From Mesorhizobium escarrei (GTDB taxonomy: Bacteria; Pseudomonadota; Alphaproteobacteria; Rhizobiales; Rhizobiaceae): DNA of 64,000 bases. Below, piece after piece: positions 55,005 through 64,000 of the stretch; the stretch's first letter is position 1; every line of letters begins with the position of its first letter. The stretch covers positions 1-64,000 of the forward strand of contig NZ_CAKXZT010000124.1 of the NCBI RefSeq assembly GCF_935825525.1, given 5' to 3'. The notes under the pieces were generated by a model. That model did no database searches, was not told the origin of the DNA, and saw only the letters and a list, made by a program, of their open reading frames with translations. Position numbers and translations under genes: made by a program.

Positions 55005-57296
55005 TCAAATGGCGATCACCGGCAAGGCAGGCAGCAGCTTGTCCAAGGTGATGGGAAATTCACGCACCCGCACGCCGGTCGCGTTGTAAATTGCGTTGGC
55101 GACAGCCGCCCCCGCACCGCAGACGCCGAGTTCGCCGAGACCCTTCGCGCCGAGTGGATTGGCCTTGTCGTCATGTTCCTCGAGGAAGACGACCTCCATC
55201 TCGGGGACGTCACCGTTGGTCGGGACGTGATATTCGGCAAGATCGTGATTGACGAAGTGGCCGTAGCGCGGATCGAGCACCGTCTGCTCCATCAGCGCCG
55301 CACCGATCCCCCAGGTCATGCCGCCGATGATTTGCGAGCGCGCGGTCTTGGCGTTGAGGATACGGCCGGCGCCCATCACCGCCAGCATTCGGCGCATGCG
55401 GATCTCACCGGTATCGCAATCGACTGCGACCTCGGCGAAATGCGCGCCATAGGAATGCTGCGAGTAAGCCTTGTATGACTGGGTGGCAGCGCCGGCGGCC
55501 ACGGAACCCTCGGCCTCGAACCCGTCGGGAGCGATCCGTCGGATGAGGTCGGCCAGGCTTGTCGACCGCTGGCCGAGCCTGACCTCGCCGTCGGCAAAGC
55601 TTGCGTCGGTGGCGCCAGCGCCGCGCAATGGCGAGGCTTCGCTCGACGCCGCCGCCTCCAGGATCCGTTGCTTGAGGGCGTTGCAGGCGTTGTGCAGCGC
55701 CGACCCTGCGCTCGCCGCGCCCCAGGACCCGCCGGAGCCGGCGGTACGCGGGAAGCGGCTGTCGCCAAGCTCCACTTTGATCGACGAGATCGGCAGGCCG
55801 AGGCTCTCCGCAGCGATCTGGGTCAGGATCGTATAGGAGCCGGTCCCGATATCGGTCATGTCGAGCCGCGCCGTCACCCGACCATCCCGGTCGATCGCAA
55901 CCCGCGCCGTCGCCGCGCCGATGTAGTTCGGACGGATCGCCGCCGCCATGCCGTAGCCGATGAGCTTGCGGCCCTCTCGGGCGCGGCCCGGTGTCGGGTT
56001 TCTCCGCTCCCAACCGAAACGGCGTGCGCCTTCCTCCATGCAGGCAACGAGATTGCGGGTGGAGAACGGCACGCCGCGCTCGGGATCCTGGACCGGTTCA
56101 TTGCGGATCCTGAGCTCGATCGGGTCCAGTCCGAGCCGCTCGGCGAGTTCATCCATGGCGCATTCGAAGGCCAGCATGCCGGGCGCTTCGCCGGGCGAGC
56201 GCATCCATTCGCCGCGGTTGATATCCAGCGGAATCAGGCGATGGCGGGTGACACGGTTAGGCGCCGCATAGAGCGAGCGAGCAAAAACTGCCGTTTGCTC
56301 GCAGTACTCCTCGAAGCTGGACGTTGCCGACCAGACGTCGTGCGCGATCCCGGTGAGCCGCCCGTCGGTGTCCGTGCTGAGACGTACCTGTTGGATCATC
56401 TCTGCGCGATGACCGGCATTGGCGAACATCTGTTGTCGCGTCAGCGCGATCTTGACGGGACGCTGCAGCACCTGCGCAGCAAGCGCGGCCAGGATCGTAT
56501 CGGCATGGGCAATCAGCTTGGAGCCGAAGCCGCCGCCGATGAACGGGCTCACGATGCGCACACGCTCGGGCGGGATGCGAAGCGTGCTGGCGACCCCCGC
56601 CCGGAAATTCGCCAGGGTCTGCGCCGATGTATGGATCGTCAGCTCGTTGCCTGACCAGGCGGCGAGCGTCGCATGCGGCTCCATCGGATTGTGATGTTCG
56701 AAGGGCGTCCGGTAAGTGGCATCGACCTTGACCGGAGCCGCGGCAAAGGCGCTCTCGAAGTCGCCGATGACGCTGTCGGTCTCGAAGCCGGCATTGGTCC
56801 GCTTTGGTGCGTAGGCGTCGGCCACATGCGCCGGCAAATCGTAGAGGCCCGGCTCCTCGTCGTAGCGCACTTTGATGAGGCCGGCAGCAGCGCGTGCCGC
56901 CTCGAACGTCTCCGCAACGACCAGTGCGACGGGCTCGTCGTAGTAGCGCACCCGCTCGCTGTTGAGCGCGGGCCGGGCGCGCGTGAAGACCTCCGGCACC
57001 GTCGGCGTGACCGCCGGGCCGAAATCCGGCTGGGCCGGTGCATTCCGGTGCGTCATGACCAGCAGCACTGCCGGGGCCCGTTCGGCTTCGCCCGTGTCGA
57101 TCTCGGCAATGCGCCCCTTGGCGACGGCGGCGCCGAGAATATAACCAAAGGCCGTGCCCTCCAGCGTAGTCTCGTAGGCGTAGGTGGCATCGCCTCTCAC
57201 CTTGAGCGGACCGTCGATGCGGTCGATTGGACGCCCGATGACGCCGATGCGTGTTTCGCGAGAACGGTTCCCGCTGGTCTTCGTCTCTGTCATCAT
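55005..57296 (-). CDS. paoC: Aldehyde oxidoreductase molybdenum subunit, PaoC-like
   Basis: 763 residues, start ATG 57296 (a second ATG follows at 57293). Xanthine-dehydrogenase family large subunit: FVGG-like GGGFGSKL cofactor loop, QTLANFRAGVAS, TAGSGGSWGAASAG and a catalytic Glu in GAKGLGELGVCG. It binds the molybdopterin cofactor and oxidises an aldehyde. It is third in the order FeS-FAD-Mo, as in E. coli paoABC; there is no Tat signal on this subunit, and it would be carried by the PaoA-like partner. Substrate probably broad aromatic or aliphatic aldehydes. Confidence 0.88.
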   Translation of the reverse strand: MMTETKTSGNRSRETRIGVIGRPIDRIDGPLKVRGDATYAYETTLEGTAFGYILGAAVAKGRIAEIDTGEAERAPAVLLVMTHRNAPAQPDFGPAVTPTVPEVFTRARPALNSERVRYYDEPVALVVAETFEAARAAAGLIKVRYDEEPGLYDLPAHVADAYAPKRTNAGFETDSVIGDFESAFAAAPVKVDATYRTPFEHHNPMEPHATLAAWSGNELTIHTSAQTLANFRAGVASTLRIPPERVRIVSPFIGGGFGSKLIAHADTILAALAAQVLQRPVKIALTRQQMFANAGHRAEMIQQVRLSTDTDGRLTGIAHDVWSATSSFEEYCEQTAVFARSLYAAPNRVTRHRLIPLDINRGEWMRSPGEAPGMLAFECAMDELAERLGLDPIELRIRNEPVQDPERGVPFSTRNLVACMEEGARRFGWERRNPTPGRAREGRKLIGYGMAAAIRPNYIGAATARVAIDRDGRVTARLDMTDIGTGSYTILTQIAAESLGLPISSIKVELGDSRFPRTAGSGGSWGAASAGSALHNACNALKQRILEAAASSEASPLRGAGATDASFADGEVRLGQRSTSLADLIRRIAPDGFEAEGSVAAGAATQSYKAYSQHSYGAHFAEVAVDCDTGEIRMRRMLAVMGAGRILNAKTARSQIIGGMTWGIGAALMEQTVLDPRYGHFVNHDLAEYHVPTNGDVPEMEVVFLEEHDDKANPLGAKGLGELGVCGAGAAVANAIYNATGVRVREFPITLDKLLPALPVIAI

Positions 57297-57302
57297 GCCA
57301 CC

Positions 57303-58289
<987 letters not shown>

Positions 58290-58292
58290 TGC

Positions 58293-58952
58293 TCACGCCC
58301 CCTCTGCCGCGTCGCGGATTGCAGCGACAATGTTCGGATAAGCGGCACAACGGCAGATGTTGCCGCTCATCCGCTCGCGGATCTCGGCATCGGTGAGGGC
58401 GACGGAAGCCGCTGCCACGTCGGCGCTCGCATGGCTCGGCCAGCCGGCCCTGGCCTCGCCCAGCATACCGACCGCGGAGCAGATCTGGCCCGGCGTGCAG
58501 TAACCGCACTGGAAGCCGTCGCGGGCAACGAACGCCGCCTGCACCGGATGCAGCCGGTCGCCCACGGCAAGGCCCTCGACCGTGGTGATCTCGTCGCCTT
58601 CATGCATTGCGGCGAGCGTCAGGCAGGAATTGATCCGGCGCCCATCAACCAGCACCGTGCATGCGCCGCACTGGCCGTGGTCGCAGCCTTTCTTGGAGCC
58701 GGTGAGGCCGAGATGGTTGCGCAGCGCGTCGAGCAGCGTCGTCCGCGGGTCGAGCTCGACAGAAAGATCCTTCGCGTTGATCCGCAGGGTCATCGGCATC
58801 GTCGGCGCCGGCGCGGCCGACGCGGCCGCCGAAACGGCGCCGGCCGGCTCGGCATATGCCGGTATACTGGTAGCCAGGAGCACGCCGGTCGCCACCCCGC
58901 CCTCCAGCACCGCTCGGCGCGTCGGCCCGTTTCTGTAGTCTGTTTCGGCCAT
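58293..58952 (-). CDS. paoA: Aldehyde oxidoreductase iron-sulfur subunit, PaoA-like
   Basis: 219 residues from ATG 58952, GGGAG seven bases upstream. A Tat-type leader ([16 protein letters not shown], cleavage near AYAEP at about 33-36) predicts export of the folded PaoABC complex. [2Fe-2S] sites: CDHGQCGAC with C distal (INSCLTL) and [15 protein letters not shown]...[10 protein letters not shown]. It carries electrons to an unknown acceptor in the periplasm. First gene of the operon, with an AraC regulator gene upstream on the same strand. Confidence 0.9.
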   Translation of the reverse strand: MAETDYRNGPTRRAVLEGGVATGVLLATSIPAYAEPAGAVSAAASAAPAPTMPMTLRINAKDLSVELDPRTTLLDALRNHLGLTGSKKGCDHGQCGACTVLVDGRRINSCLTLAAMHEGDEITTVEGLAVGDRLHPVQAAFVARDGFQCGYCTPGQICSAVGMLGEARAGWPSHASADVAAASVALTDAEIRERMSGNICRCAAYPNIVAAIRDAAEGA

Positions 58953-59088
58953 GCATGATCTCCCAGTCGCAATGACAAGAACGGAAGACGGCGACTTACC
59001 CGATGGCGTACCGTCGGGTTCTGTCACTCATCGACCGTGGAGGTGGGGACGCGCGCGGCGGCTTTCTTTCAAGAAACCGGCGGCAATA

Positions 59089-59967
59089 TCAGGATTCCGG
59101 AGAAGAATTCACCCGATAGGCGCGAGGCGTCATGCCCCTGAGACGCCGGAAGGTCGTGGTGAAGTGGCTCTGGCTTGAAAAGCCGAGCCGAAAGGCAATG
59201 CTACTGATCGACCAACCTGTTTCGCGCAGCAGTATCTCGGCTCGCCGCACGCGTTGCTCGATCACATAGGCATAGGGCGCAAGCCCGGTCGTCGCCTTGA
59301 ATCGGCGTGCAAAACTGTCGACGGCCATGCCCGCGACGGCTGCCAACTCGCTGAGCGAAACGTCAGCATTCATATGGGCATCGATGTAAGCCCGAACGCG
59401 ACCAAGCGGGCTGAGACTGCCGTGACCCGCTGACGGCTGTTGCTCCCGGTTCAGGTTGGCCACGCGGAGACTGACCAAGGCGACCAGATGCTCGATATAG
59501 GCAGTGTCCGGCTTGTGGCCGAGCGCCATTTCGTCGCGAAGCGAACTCAGCAGCGTGGCGATCACCACGTCTTTCCTGTTCACCAGGATCGGCAGGTCTC
59601 TCAGGCGTTCGCAGCCAGGAAGGCCGATATCGGGATCGATCCACAAGGCTGAGTAGGAGAGGTCTACGTCGCGATAGAAGCCCTGCCGCTCGGCGCCTGC
59701 GGGGACGAAGGTGAGGGCTCCGGGACGGTCCATTCCGTCGTAGAGCGATCTAGCCTCGTGCCGGATAGATGTATGGGAGGTTCCGCCTTCTTCGGTCAGC
59801 ACGATCAGATGATGAGGGGCTGTCCAGCGGAGCTCCGACTCGCGGCACGCCCACCGCCGATTGTCGAAAACGATCGAGGAACTACCCCATGACGCGGTAT
59901 GCAGGGGCTCCGACTTCTCCTCCTGGCTCCGGACCCGTCCGTCACCAAGCAATGGTCTGAATGACAT
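59089..59967 (-). CDS. AraC-family transcriptional regulator
   Basis: 292 residues. C-terminal double HTH (about 195-290): DVSLSELAAVAGMAVDSFARRFKATTGLAPYAYV and SISSIAFRLGFSSQSHFTTTFRRLRGMTPRAYR. The N-terminal half is a cupin-like ligand domain with HTSIRHEARSL. It is placed about 136 bases upstream of paoA, so it may be co-transcribed with paoABC or respond to its aldehyde. No divergent gene is present, so its target is inferred from position only. Confidence 0.85.
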   Translation of the reverse strand: MSFRPLLGDGRVRSQEEKSEPLHTASWGSSSIVFDNRRWACRESELRWTAPHHLIVLTEEGGTSHTSIRHEARSLYDGMDRPGALTFVPAGAERQGFYRDVDLSYSALWIDPDIGLPGCERLRDLPILVNRKDVVIATLLSSLRDEMALGHKPDTAYIEHLVALVSLRVANLNREQQPSAGHGSLSPLGRVRAYIDAHMNADVSLSELAAVAGMAVDSFARRFKATTGLAPYAYVIEQRVRRAEILLRETGWSISSIAFRLGFSSQSHFTTTFRRLRGMTPRAYRVNSSPES

Positions 59968-60136
59968 CGCGGCACCCCGCTGGTTTATTCGCGGAGCCGT
60001 GATCCAGCCCCGCTCGAGCGTTGTGCGCCGCCCCGCCGCTACGCATATGGCGCCTTATGTGGGACAGGCATCGCGCGTTGGTAACCGCGCCGTGTTCAAG
60101 AAGTCGTGAGATCAGGCAAATCCAGCGCGCCTGCTG
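59968..60136. other. Short intergenic region before the AraC gene
   Basis: Between the OiaK-like gene and the AraC gene, both on the minus strand. It should hold the AraC promoter; nothing else recognised. Confidence 0.4.
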
Positions 60137-61471
60137 TCAACCGCCGAGCCCATCGCGGATGGCGCAGAGATAGCGATCGGTTCCGACTTGCCCGCCCTTG
60201 AGGGCGATCTCCAGTCCGTCGATTGCCTTGACGCGCGAGTGGGCGACGCAAAGCGGCGAGCCCGGCGACGCGGGCAGCGGCATCCGCACCGTCAGCGCAT
60301 CGACGCCCATCTGGCCAAGCGCATGGCTCGACGTGTCGCCGCCGGCAATGACCACGCGCTGCAATTTCTGCTCGATCGTCAGCTCGCGAAGAAGTTCGCC
60401 GAGGCCGCGGCCAAGCTTGTGGCGGGCGCCTTCCTGCCGGTCGATCTCGGCGCCCCGGTCGGCTGTGGGGCCGAGGGCGGTGTAGAGGACGACGCTGCGA
60501 CCGGCTTCCAGGCTGGCACGCCCGCTTGCTGCCGCGCGCGCAATCGCATCGCTGGAGGCTTCGGAAACCAGTTCGACAGGGTCCACCGCGACCCCGTCGA
60601 AACCGTCCGTCAAAGCATGCCGGATCTGTCGCTCCGTCGTCGGCGAGCAACTGCCCGAAACCACTGCGATCCGCTCGGCCGCACCCGGCGGCGAAAAGCT
60701 GGGCTCGGCACGGACGGTCCGGTTGGCGACCCATTCGGCCAGCAGCGCATATTCGATGCCCGAAGAGCCGACGACGAAGGCGCCGCCCGGCCGGCGAACG
60801 CGCCATATCTCCTTGCCGGCAAGCGCCTGAGTTTGCAGGCTGGCGACATCCAGAAGCACGATGCTGGTGCCATCGGCGAGCAAGCGATCGAACGCTTCCG
60901 ATCGGGACGCTGACTGCAGCGTCGCCAGGTCGACCAGCCCCGAGGTGAGGTCCGTCTGGCGCGACAGATGGATCAGCAGGTCGGATTCATCCATCGGCGT
61001 GGTCGGGTGGCGGCTCATTACGGGATGGCGATCGATACGGAAATATTTGTCGCGGTAAGCCGCGAACAGATGGCCGAAGGCAGTGTAGCGCTTGAGCTGC
61101 GGCGCGCCGACCACCAGCGGCACGCTGTCCTGGCTGAAAACCGAGCGGCCGATCTCGATCGCCCGGCCGATGCTGCCGATCGCCGGACTGGAATCGAAGG
61201 TCGAGCAGACCTTGTACTGGCAGATCTCGGCGTTCTGGGTCTTCAGCCAGGCGAAGGCGCCTCGGAGATGCATGTCCATCCACTGCGGCGACTCGCTGCG
61301 GCTCGTGCCGGCCAGGCCGATAGCACGGCAATGCCCGAACTGCGAAAGCAGGGCCTGGTCCGGTTGGCGCATGAACAGCACGGTCGGCACGCCGCCGAGC
61401 TCGAGCGCCTCCATGACGTCGGTCGAGCCGGTGAGGTCATCGCCATAGTAGCTCAGAAGCAGGTTTTGCAT
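60137..61471 (-). CDS. oiaK: Four-carbon acid sugar kinase (DUF1537), OiaK-like
   Basis: 444 residues. DUF1537 N-terminal signature YYGDDLTGSTDVMEALELGG, a KVCSTFDSSPAIGSIGRA segment and the C-terminal nucleotide site VIAGGDTSSHALGQMGVDAL. The family phosphorylates C4 acid sugars; next to a RuBisCO-like protein it most resembles 3-oxo-isoapionate kinase (OiaK) of D-apionate breakdown. It follows that gene by four bases. Other DUF1537 roles (OtnK, DtnK, LtnK) would come with a different partner, such as OtnC or OtnI. Confidence 0.78.
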   Translation of the reverse strand: MQNLLLSYYGDDLTGSTDVMEALELGGVPTVLFMRQPDQALLSQFGHCRAIGLAGTSRSESPQWMDMHLRGAFAWLKTQNAEICQYKVCSTFDSSPAIGSIGRAIEIGRSVFSQDSVPLVVGAPQLKRYTAFGHLFAAYRDKYFRIDRHPVMSRHPTTPMDESDLLIHLSRQTDLTSGLVDLATLQSASRSEAFDRLLADGTSIVLLDVASLQTQALAGKEIWRVRRPGGAFVVGSSGIEYALLAEWVANRTVRAEPSFSPPGAAERIAVVSGSCSPTTERQIRHALTDGFDGVAVDPVELVSEASSDAIARAAASGRASLEAGRSVVLYTALGPTADRGAEIDRQEGARHKLGRGLGELLRELTIEQKLQRVVIAGGDTSSHALGQMGVDALTVRMPLPASPGSPLCVAHSRVKAIDGLEIALKGGQVGTDRYLCAIRDGLGG

Positions 61472-61475
61472 GGCG

Positions 61476-62726
61476 TCAGGCCGCTTTGCCGTCGCCGAAT
61501 TTCTCGATCGACCGCGCCAGTTCCGGGTGGCTCAGGGCGAAGTCCGCCAACGGTATGCCATCGACCGCCGCCTGCCAGGCTTGCTGCACGGCGCGCACGC
61601 CGGCGCCCGGTCCGTCAGGATGGCTGACGATGCCGCCGCCGCAGAGATAGAGAAGATCGACCGTTCGGCCGGTTCGCCGGTAGGTTTCGGGGGCTTGTCC
61701 ACCCCATTGGCCGGAGCCGGCGACCGGCAGCGCGCAATCATCCGGCGAGAAGATCGGCGTGGTCACCGCCTCGAAGGAACTGATGAAGGACCAGTCCGGC
61801 TCCCAGTATTTCGAAGCGATGCCGTTGATCTGGAACTGATCGACGCCGAGCAGCCGCCAGAACTGCTGCCAGACCTTGAAATCCATGCCGAGGCCGGGGT
61901 GACGGGTGAGAATGTCCCAGCCGTTGCGGTGGGCATGAAGCACCAGGCTGGAGCGCTTTCTCAGGTAAGCCATGCCGCCGAAGCCGACGGAATTGATGTT
62001 GACCACCGCGCAATTGCCGCCGGCCTTTGCCACCATATCGTGGTTGCGCAACATCTCATCCGGGTCGGCGTGCGAGATGCCAAAGGCATACATCACCTTT
62101 TTGCCGGTCTTCTGCTCATGGTCGAGGACGAGCGGCATGATCGCTTTCACCCGTTCCGACAGCGGCGAATAGGCCGGGCTCATCAGCTTCTCGTCGTCCT
62201 TGATGAAATCAACGCCGGCGTCGATCAGCTCACCCACTATTGCGGCCGTCTCGTGCGGCCGAAGCCCCAGCGCCGGCTTGACGATCGTTCCGATGATCGG
62301 GCGATCCCTGACGCCGGTCAGCCGGCGGCTGCCGGCGACACCGAATTGCGGGCCCGGGTGCGCGCCCCGGTATTCCTCCGGCAGCTTCATGTCGACAACG
62401 CGGATGCCGGACAGACCCTTGATCGAAAAGGCGCCACCGATTGCGATGGTCATCAGCGCCGAAAGGTCGGTGCCGATGGCATCGAGCGGAAACGCGATAT
62501 CGACGTCCGCGCGCTTGAAAGGCCCGACGCCGGCCTCGGGAAGGGAAGGGCGATCGGCGTCCGGCAGAGGCCGTATCGCCAGAACCCGCGCCGCCACCCG
62601 CGCCTTGAGCTCTTCGGTCTCGCCTGCCAGCGCGACGAAGGTTCCGGTCGACTGGTCGCTGGCGATCTTGACCGCCAGCGCCTCGATGCTGGCCGATGTC
62701 TCGATGCGATAGGTGAGGGTGATCAT
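61476..62726 (-). CDS. oiaX: RuBisCO-like protein, OiaX-type transcarboxylase/hydrolase
   Basis: 416 residues from ATG 62726. RuBisCO-fold large-subunit relative: GTIVKPALGL, the KDDE segment in DFIKDDEKLMSP (site of the carbamylated Lys in RuBisCO), LHAHRNG and GGGIVSHPDG. In D-apionate pathways OiaX converts 3-oxo-isoapionate-4-phosphate to 3-phosphoglycerate and glycolate, so its product of the adjoining kinase is the expected substrate. Divergent from a GntR gene. It is not a CO2-fixing RuBisCO (no small subunit, sequence too diverged). Confidence 0.8.
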   Translation of the reverse strand: MITLTYRIETSASIEALAVKIASDQSTGTFVALAGETEELKARVAARVLAIRPLPDADRPSLPEAGVGPFKRADVDIAFPLDAIGTDLSALMTIAIGGAFSIKGLSGIRVVDMKLPEEYRGAHPGPQFGVAGSRRLTGVRDRPIIGTIVKPALGLRPHETAAIVGELIDAGVDFIKDDEKLMSPAYSPLSERVKAIMPLVLDHEQKTGKKVMYAFGISHADPDEMLRNHDMVAKAGGNCAVVNINSVGFGGMAYLRKRSSLVLHAHRNGWDILTRHPGLGMDFKVWQQFWRLLGVDQFQINGIASKYWEPDWSFISSFEAVTTPIFSPDDCALPVAGSGQWGGQAPETYRRTGRTVDLLYLCGGGIVSHPDGPGAGVRAVQQAWQAAVDGIPLADFALSHPELARSIEKFGDGKAA

Positions 62727-62740
62727 AGTCCGAAAGTTCC

Positions 62741-62785
62741 CTGATCCTCGAAATCTGGTATAATGAGTACATAAGTATTGCAAGC
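62741..62785. promoter_or_regulatory. Divergent promoter/operator region of oiaX and GntR
   Basis: The 139-base gap contains TGGTATAATGAGTAC (from 62757) followed by ATAAGTATTGCAAG, AT-richer than its surroundings. TATAAT at 62759-62764 could be a -10. GGTATA-type sequence is typical for GntR/NanR operators, so this is the likely binding site. Confidence 0.4.
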
Positions 62786-62865
62786 GATATCCTGCTCGGC
62801 CGAGCATTCCGGGATTCGTCAAGACGATGCTAGACAGACACCGGTCAAAGGAGTGATTCGCGACG

Positions 62866-63576
62866 ATGAACCGTTCGGAGCCGATCGTCCGGCGCAAACT
62901 TTCCGACGAAGTGTTTTTGCGACTGAAGCGCTTGATCACCAGCGGCGAATTGCAGCCTGGCGACGACATGCCGTCGGAGCGCGAGCTGATGGAGCGCTTC
63001 GCGGTCGGCAGGCCGGCGATCCGCGAGGCGATGCAGGCGTTGAGCAATATGGGCCTTGTCGCAATCTCGCATGGCGAGCGGGCGAAAGTGCTTCAGCTGA
63101 CCGCCAAGTCGATCATCAAGCAGGTCGACGGCGCCGCCAAGATCATCCTGTCGTCGTCGAAGGATACGCTGGAGCACCTCAAGAGCGCGCGCATCTTCTT
63201 CGAGCGCGGCATGGTCAGGGAAGCCGCTGAAAAGGCCACCGCCGAGGACGTGCAGCGGCTGCGGGCAACGATTGCCGAACAGTGGAGCTTTCGCGGCGAT
63301 TCCGAAGCCTTCATATCCGCCGATATGAAGTTTCATACCCAGATCGCGGCGATATCCGGAAACCCGATCTATGTCGCGGTCAGCGAAGCGATGCTTGGCT
63401 GGCTGAAGGAATATCACACCGAGATGCTGATCTGGACCGGCAAGGAAAATTTTACGCTGACCGAGCACGAAGAAATCATTGGCCGCATCGAGCAGAAGGA
63501 CGCGGACGGCGCCGAGAAGGCGATGATCAAGCACCTCGAGCGCTCACGCGCGCTCTATGTGATGAATTCCGGGTGA
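62866..63576 (+). CDS. GntR-family (FadR/FCD) regulator
   Basis: 236 residues, AAAGGAG upstream at slightly long spacing. Winged helix at about 10-75 (GDDMPSERELMERFAVGRPAIREAMQAL) and an FCD domain with FHTQIAAISGNPIYVAV. NanR-like. Divergent from oiaX-oiaK and probably their repressor. The stop codon lies within a 14-base tandem repeat (TGA at 63574-63576), so mutation of the stop would just add a copy-encoded tail. Confidence 0.87.
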   Translation: MNRSEPIVRRKLSDEVFLRLKRLITSGELQPGDDMPSERELMERFAVGRPAIREAMQALSNMGLVAISHGERAKVLQLTAKSIIKQVDGAAKIILSSSKDTLEHLKSARIFFERGMVREAAEKATAEDVQRLRATIAEQWSFRGDSEAFISADMKFHTQIAAISGNPIYVAVSEAMLGWLKEYHTEMLIWTGKENFTLTEHEEIIGRIEQKDADGAEKAMIKHLERSRALYVMNSG

Positions 63577-63600
63577 TGAACTCCGGGTGACGAATTCCGG
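63560..63600 (+). repeat. Three tandem 14-base repeats at the end of the GntR gene
   Basis: TGATGAATTCCGGG at 63560-63573, TGATGAACTCCGGG at 63574-63587 and TGACGAATTCCGG at 63588-63600. The gene's stop codon is the start of copy 2, so the protein tail and stop context are set by the repeat number. Confidence 0.85.
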
Positions 63601-63611
63601 CAGCTGGATTC

Positions 63612-63791
63612 ACCCGATCCGGTTGATTGCGTAAGGCGTCGTCGTCACAAGGCGGCGTCGTTCGATACCGCAATGGCGGATGGTGCGCAGATTGCCGTTG
63701 ACGAAGTCGGCGCTGAGCGCGCCGGCGCGCAGCCTGACCGGCCGGCCTCGACCGCGTGTGTGCCATAGAGGAGGAAGGCATCGGCGGTCAT
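63612..63791 (-). pseudogene. Decayed remnant of a lactonase-like gene (apnL candidate)
   Basis: ATG at 63791 overlaps the upstream dehydrogenase stop (ATGA). The frame begins MTADAFLLYGTHAVEAGR, and then the similarity continues only in another frame (PVRLRAGALSADFVNGN, LRTIRHCGIE), ending after about 55 codons in total. The second part resembles the first domain of D-apionate lactonase (ApnL). A full lactonase is about 600 residues, so this is frameshifted and mostly deleted. The last codons (PYAINRIG, stop TGA) may be the original C-terminus. Assignment to ApnL is from memory of the family only. Confidence 0.45.
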
Positions 63792-64000
63792 CTCAGCAAC
63801 GCATCGAGTCGCACCGGTTCACCGCTTGCAGCACCCACATAGGCGGCCTCGACCAGCGCCAAGGTCCTCAGATTATCCGCACCCGAGGTTGCCGGCTCGG
63901 TTTTGTTCGCCAGGCAGTCGACCCAGTGCCTTTGAATAGCGACGACGCTTTCCTGGATGTTGTGCCATGGCCGCGATGCCCAGGGCAGCAGCGGCGGCGA
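63788..64000 (-). CDS. C-terminal end of a Gfo/Idh/MocA-family dehydrogenase, cut by window edge
   Basis: Only the last 70 residues are visible, open to base 64000 with stop TGA at 63788-63790. The text ESVVAIQRHWVDCLANK, EPATSGADNLRTLALVEAAY and GEPVRLDALL is the typical C-terminal helix region of Gfo/Idh/MocA oxidoreductases. Next to a lactonase remnant and oia genes, D-apiose dehydrogenase (ApsD) is the first guess. The NAD-binding domain lies outside the window, so substrate and start are unknown. Confidence 0.75.
   Translation of the reverse strand, partial: SPPLLPWASRPWHNIQESVVAIQRHWVDCLANKTEPATSGADNLRTLALVEAAYVGAASGEPVRLDALLR

Overview
The window is GC-rich (low-to-mid 60s percent by eye) and almost fully coding. 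It looks like chromosome or a large replicon of a rhizobial alphaproteobacterium, most likely Mesorhizobium or a close Phyllobacteriaceae relative. The reasons are a complete alpha-2-type erythritol (ery) locus, a biuret hydrolase that keeps the residue numbering I recall for the Rhizobium leguminosarum enzyme, rhizobial-type intergenic palindromes, many ABC uptake operons with GntR regulators, and sigma-54 promoters. No rRNA, tRNA, CRISPR array, prophage or transposase gene was seen. All assignments come from reading the sequence; no database search was run.

Left edge (1-6.6 kb): a MalT-like ATPase regulator cut by the window edge, an APS reductase (cysH), and an odd pair in which a di-heme cytochrome oxidoreductase seems to be split, with its C-terminal heme domain fused to a YeiH/UPF0324 membrane protein.

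Nitrogen-scavenging island (6.8-28 kb): three ABC-transporter operons for nitrogen-rich small molecules, each preceded by a good sigma-54 promoter (GG-N10-GC). (i) On the minus strand, a BMP-type transporter with biuret hydrolase, a second isochorismatase-family amidohydrolase (triuret hydrolase candidate), a cupin and allophanate hydrolase. (ii) On the plus strand, a guanidine-I riboswitch followed by a NitT/TauT-type transporter, a Ni-type guanidine hydrolase homologue, an unrecognised His-rich protein and a HupE/UreJ nickel permease. (iii) On the plus strand, a PotABCD-type transporter with a hydantoin/allantoin-racemase-like enzyme and a GNAT protein. Operons (i) and (iii) each have a divergent FCD-type GntR gene, and the two divergent regions share an 18-bp motif.

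Middle (28.8-37.3 kb): an Lrp/MFS divergent pair, an ECF sigma factor with a RibD-like reductase, a GNAT protein, cell-wall recycling (anmK, murQ) and pseudouridine breakdown (psuK, psuG).

Erythritol locus (37.5-54.8 kb): eryD, an ABC importer with two dissimilar ATPases, eryA, an extra D-2-hydroxyacid dehydrogenase, eryB and eryC; then a repeat-filled gap with a MITE-like insertion, a divergent class II aldolase, eryR-eryH-eryI, and convergent dhaKL. Known biochemistry routes erythritol through L-erythritol-4-P and tetrulose-4-P to D-erythrose-4-P, and the aldolase and pentose phosphate enzymes can use the product.

Right end (55-64 kb): a PaoABC-type periplasmic aldehyde oxidoreductase with an AraC regulator, then a D-apiose/apionate-type locus: DUF1537 kinase (OiaK-like), RuBisCO-like protein (OiaX-like), GntR regulator, a decayed lactonase-like remnant, and the C-terminal end of a Gfo/Idh dehydrogenase cut by the window edge.
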